From DASYQV01 sp036005125 (GTDB taxonomy: Bacteria > Acidobacteriota > Vicinamibacteria > Vicinamibacterales > UBA2999), in the NCBI GenBank assembly GCA_036005125.1, contig DASYQV010000039.1:1-8576 (forward strand): a stretch of 8,576 nt of DNA, given 5' to 3'. Below the pieces are notes generated by a model. It searched no databases and had not been told where the DNA came from. It saw nothing but the letters and a program-made list of their open reading frames with translations. Shown here one piece after another: positions 6,449 through 8,576 of this stretch (the stretch's first letter is position 1; each line of letters opens with the position of its first letter). A program made the position numbers and the translations under genes.

Positions 6449-6484
6449 GCGTGAGCGTGCAGGCGCGGTCTTTAGCGCTGAGCC

Positions 6485-7411
6485 CTATTTCACTGTCGCT
6501 CGTTGCATCATCGCGCTGATTTCATCCCGCGTCGGCACGCCGTTCATGGCGCCGAGCCGCGTGCAGCTCACCGCAGCGGCCGCATTGGCGAAACGAAGAA
6601 TTTCCGCGGGGGCGCGGCCGCGCAGGAAGGCGGCGATGAACGCGCCACGGAAGACGTCCCCCGCGCCCGTCGTGTCGACGGTATCGACCTGAAAAGCCGG
6701 CTCGTAAAAGAGCTGGTCTCCATTGAGCAGCATCGCGCCTCGAGCGCCGAGCGTCACACAGAGCTGCCCGGTCTGCAGCTCGCGCAACGTGCGCAGCGCA
6801 CGCTCGAGATCGTCCTCGCCGGTCAGTGCCTTCGGGACGTGCTCGGCGAAAATCGCGATGCTCACCGTTCTGACGAGCTCCTCGGTCCGATCGGTGACGC
6901 GGTCGATGTCGCTTGTGACCGGGATGCCAGCCGCCCGTCCGATCGCCGCGGCGCGAATCGCCGCGTCCTGATCCACATCGTCAACATGCAGCAGTCGCGC
7001 AGACGTGAGCGTCTCCTCGGGCAGGCGGCGCAGGCCCGCCGCCAGGCGGTCGTCGCGGTCCCAGAGAACGATCCGTTCGCCGCTGGCACCGTCGAGGAGG
7101 ATCACCGCAGACTGGTTCGGCGCATCGCAGATCGTCGCATCGTCCGCGTTCACGGCGCGGCGGGCGAGCTCGTCGCGGATGCGCCTGCCGTTGTCGTCCT
7201 TGCCGGTCGAGCCGACGTACTTCGCGCGAAGCCCCAGGGCCGCGCACGTCGCCAACGCCGTGGCCACCTGACCGCCACAGGTCACGGCGTGCGTCGTGAT
7301 GCGCATCTTGGCGTGTGGACCGCCCGGCTGCGGATATGCGGGCAGACGGTACACGTAATCAACCGAGTTCGCGCCGATGCCGATGACGTCCCACTCCGCG
7401 CGAGCGTCCAT
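6485..7411 (-). CDS. PfkB/ribokinase-family carbohydrate kinase
   Basis: This cytoplasmic kinase of 308 residues transfers phosphate from ATP to a sugar or related small molecule; the substrate cannot be read from sequence. It shows the N-terminal strand GIGANSVDYVYRLPAYP with D18, a sugar-binding GG at 46-47, PfkB signature 1 (GGQVATALATCAALGL through VGSTGKDDNGR, residues 46-76), and signature 2 DTTGAGDVFRGAF at 246-258 with the anion hole GAGD and catalytic D252. The length is normal. The ATG at 7411 is the only possible start, because an in-frame TGA lies six bases upstream. No Shine-Dalgarno site precedes it; the upstream sequence is the AT-rich tandem repeat, so initiation may be SD-independent. 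It is in line with the RNA methyltransferase upstream (86-bp gap) and converges on glgB. Ribokinase, fructokinase and ketohexokinase-like activities are all possible. Confidence 0.9.
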   Translation of the reverse strand: MDARAEWDVIGIGANSVDYVYRLPAYPQPGGPHAKMRITTHAVTCGGQVATALATCAALGLRAKYVGSTGKDDNGRRIRDELARRAVNADDATICDAPNQSAVILLDGASGERIVLWDRDDRLAAGLRRLPEETLTSARLLHVDDVDQDAAIRAAAIGRAAGIPVTSDIDRVTDRTEELVRTVSIAIFAEHVPKALTGEDDLERALRTLRELQTGQLCVTLGARGAMLLNGDQLFYEPAFQVDTVDTTGAGDVFRGAFIAAFLRGRAPAEILRFANAAAAVSCTRLGAMNGVPTRDEISAMMQRATVK

Positions 7412-7412
7412 G

Positions 7413-7510
7413 GATCAATTGTGATTGGTGAATTGTGATTTGTGAATTGTGATGTGTGAATTGTGATGTGTGGTTGAGGGCACCAGAAGCGTCCAATTCA
7501 CGATTTGCAA
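7413..7510. repeat. 14-bp AT-rich tandem repeat with an inverted half, between methyltransferase and sugar kinase
   Basis: Units of 14 bp close to tgtgaattgtgatg occur at 7413-7426, 7427-7440, 7441-7454 and 7455-7468; the last two are identical. The complementary element ccaattcacgatttgcaatc at 7493-7512 is in the opposite orientation and contains the methyltransferase stop codon (TGA, 7500-7498). The word gtgatttg is shared with the palindrome at 654-810, so both belong to one repeat style. The array runs up to the pfkB-family ATG and takes the place of a ribosome binding site. Confidence 0.8.
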
Positions 7511-8304
7511 TCAGTACGAAGCTCGTAGAGCGCGATGGCTGCCGCCGCCGCGACATTCAGCGAGTCGACGGCGTCGGACGTCGGGATACGGACACGAACG
7601 GTGGCCGCCTGCAGTGCGCCGGGCGAGAGGCCCTCACCCTCGTGGCCGACGAGGAGCGCGACGCGGTCGTCGCGCAAGGCGGGCGCGCACCGTTGAAGGG
7701 GGACGGCGCTCGCCTCCGGCGTGAGCGCCACCACCGAGAACCCGCGCTCTCGCAGGCGGATCAAATCCGCCGGCCAGTCGGCCATCGCGGCGAATGGGAC
7801 GCGCAACGCGGCGCCCATCGACGTGCGGATGGCCTTGCGATACAGCGGATCGGTGCAGGAGGGTCCGACGAGCACCGCGTCGGCGCCGAATGCCGCGGCG
7901 TTTCGAAAGATGCCGCCCACGTTGTCGGCATTTGCCACGTGCTCCAGTACGACCACGCGACGGGCATTGCGCACGATGTCGGTCCACTCCACCGGCGCCG
8001 GACGTTCGCCAACGGCCAGGCATCCTCGATGGATGTTGAAGCCCGTGATCTGGTGCATGTCCGACTGCTCGACGACGAAGATCGGCAGGTCCGGCAGACG
8101 GTCTAAGAGATCGCGCAACACGTCGAGCGCCGCGGCGGTGAGCAACAGCGACCGCGTGCGAAAGCGCGATTCGGCCAACAATCGGCGTACGACGTGACGT
8201 CCTTCCGCGACGAAGATCCCGCGCGATGCCAGGAGCTCCGGATCCGGCACGTTGCGGTAGTCGGCAATCCGCGGATCATCCGGTGAGACGTGAAGCACGG
8301 GCAC
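7498..8304 (-). CDS. SpoU/TrmH-family RNA 2'-O-ribose methyltransferase
   Basis: A SPOUT-class enzyme that methylates the 2'-OH of a ribose in tRNA or rRNA using S-adenosylmethionine. The N-terminal part (about 1-110) is a substrate-binding region with FVAEGRHVVRRLLAE near 31-45. The C-terminal knotted domain carries the three SpoU motifs: motif 1 NADNVGGIFRNAAAFGAD at 125-142 with N128 and R134, motif 2 LLVGHEGEGLS at 217-227, and motif 3 IPTSDAVDSLNVAAAAAI at 240-257 with N250. The length of 268 is typical. The exact target nucleotide cannot be predicted. The start is the GTG at 8304; an in-frame TGA at 8325-8323 prevents a longer form, and no ribosome binding site is visible. A second GTG two codons later is equally possible. 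The final codons (AAA TCG TGA) derive from the AT-rich repeat. It lies between the VIT1-like gene and the sugar kinase, all on one strand. Confidence 0.92.
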   Translation of the reverse strand: MPVLHVSPDDPRIADYRNVPDPELLASRGIFVAEGRHVVRRLLAESRFRTRSLLLTAAALDVLRDLLDRLPDLPIFVVEQSDMHQITGFNIHRGCLAVGERPAPVEWTDIVRNARRVVVLEHVANADNVGGIFRNAAAFGADAVLVGPSCTDPLYRKAIRTSMGAALRVPFAAMADWPADLIRLRERGFSVVALTPEASAVPLQRCAPALRDDRVALLVGHEGEGLSPGALQAATVRVRIPTSDAVDSLNVAAAAAIALYELRTDCKS

Positions 8305-8318
8305 ACTGCAGTCTAACT

Positions 8319-8388
8319 GGGGTCAGAACGGGGTCTGACCCCGGTCTGACCCCGGTCTGACCCCGGTCTGACCCTCCTGGTCAGAATC
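8319..8388. repeat. 11-bp palindromic tandem array GGTCTGACCCC flanked by inverted copies
   Basis: ggtctgacccc is repeated at 8332-8342, 8343-8353, 8354-8364 and 8365-8375 (last base differs). Each unit contains the palindrome GGTC-T-GACC. An inverted copy ggggtcaga (8319-8327) pairs perfectly with tctgacccc (8334-8342): a 9-bp stem with a 6-nt loop. On the other side ggtcaga (8380-8386 region) pairs with tctgacc of the last unit across about five bases, and overlaps the stop codon of the VIT1-like gene. The array could terminate that transcript. It resembles REP-like palindromes, but no transposase lies in the window. Confidence 0.8.
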
Positions 8389-8576
8389 TCACCAGCAGAT
8401 CGCCGATGACGTAGCCGACGCCGGCCACTCCGAAGCCGACGAGGAACATGTCGCGGCCGCTCACCCAGATGCCGCGCCCGGTGAACACGCTGCGCGCGGC
8501 GCCTACGCCGAAGTGCGCCAGCATGCTGAGGGTGAGCGATGCCCAGATGGCCGCCTGGTCTGACAGCACGAGGAAC
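8381..8576 (-). CDS. Probable VIT1/CCC1-family transporter, C-terminal part (5' end outside window)
   Basis: The minus-strand frame is open from the window edge to the TGA at 8383-8381, giving 64 codons plus stop of an incomplete gene. GTG at 8569 is internal, since the frame continues upstream with hydrophobic residues. Two membrane helices are visible: about the first 27 residues (FLVLSDQAAIWASLTLSMLA), then a short loop RSVFTGRGIWVSGRD, then FLVGFGVAGVGYVIGDLLV. The G-A-(R/K)-x-x-x-TGR-x-x-x-x-SG-x-(E/D)-M loop and a terminal Gly-rich helix resemble the last two helices of VIT1/CCC1 iron/manganese transporters, some of which are fused to a rubrerythrin domain. With so little sequence, another small membrane family is possible. 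The gene is the first of a same-strand run with the methyltransferase, separated by the palindromic array. Confidence 0.6.
   Translation of the reverse strand, partial: FLVLSDQAAIWASLTLSMLAHFGVGAARSVFTGRGIWVSGRDMFLVGFGVAGVGYVIGDLLVRF

Noticed and set aside
6449..6484. Terminator between convergent glgB and the sugar-kinase gene
   Set aside because: The 36-bp gap shows no clear stem followed by a T-run on either strand.
7359..7556. A 65-codon minus-strand frame spanning the AT-rich repeat and the start of the sugar kinase
   Set aside because: Most of it is translated repeat (TSQFTHHNSQITIHQSQ) and it overlaps two well-supported genes in another frame.
8332..8375. CRISPR or iteron origin at the 11-bp array
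   Set aside because: Units are directly adjacent with no spacers, and no replication initiator gene or DnaA-type boxes lie nearby. A palindromic intergenic repeat fits better.

Overview
This GC-rich window has eight protein-coding genes, no RNA genes and no CRISPR array. It looks like an Acidobacteriota chromosome, possibly class Vicinamibacteria. That is inferred from the DUF4159 protein, the style of the ECF sigma factor and Ser/Thr kinase pair (including the kinase's N-terminal extension), and the AT-rich 'gatttgtgatttg' spacer repeats. No marker gene fixes the taxonomy.

Layout. At 1-648 (+) is the 3' part of a DUF4159 gene. It converges on a stand-alone response regulator at 804-1247 (-), and the spacer between them is a 157-bp mosaic palindrome made of short AT-rich motifs. 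The spacer 1248-1484 holds three perfect inverted repeats. Next is a tight minus-strand operon transcribed from about 4107: a cyclophilin-type peptidyl-prolyl isomerase (3541-4062), an ECF sigma factor (2963 to about 3544) and a Ser/Thr protein kinase with C-terminal membrane helices (1485-2966). The stop and start codons overlap by 4 nt at both junctions (CTGA, then GTGA). The GTGA junction has a good ribosome binding site. The CTGA junction implies an unusual CTG start for the sigma factor, because no ATG, GTG or TTG is available where the family's N-terminus should begin.

Across a divergent promoter region that holds three copies of a CCGACTGA motif lies a complete glycogen branching enzyme gene, glgB (4232-6448, +). 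It converges on a PfkB-family sugar kinase (6485-7411, -). Behind that, on the same strand, are a SpoU/TrmH-family RNA 2'-O-methyltransferase (7498-8304, -) and, cut by the window end, the C-terminus of a probable VIT1/CCC1-type membrane protein (8381-8576, -). Their spacers carry a 14-bp tandem repeat and an 11-bp palindromic GGTCTGACCCC tandem array.

How the genes relate. The sigma factor and kinase probably form one signalling unit, a sigma factor paired with a kinase instead of an anti-sigma factor. The cyclophilin is cotranscribed with them. The response regulator downstream has no partner histidine kinase here. GlgB, PfkB, the methyltransferase and the VIT1-like protein are ordinary metabolic or housekeeping genes with no obvious common pathway. 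I see no defence system, mobile element with a transposase, or secondary-metabolite cluster. The most unusual material is in the spacers: three repeat families, each of which supplies or closely abuts the stop codon of a neighbouring gene.
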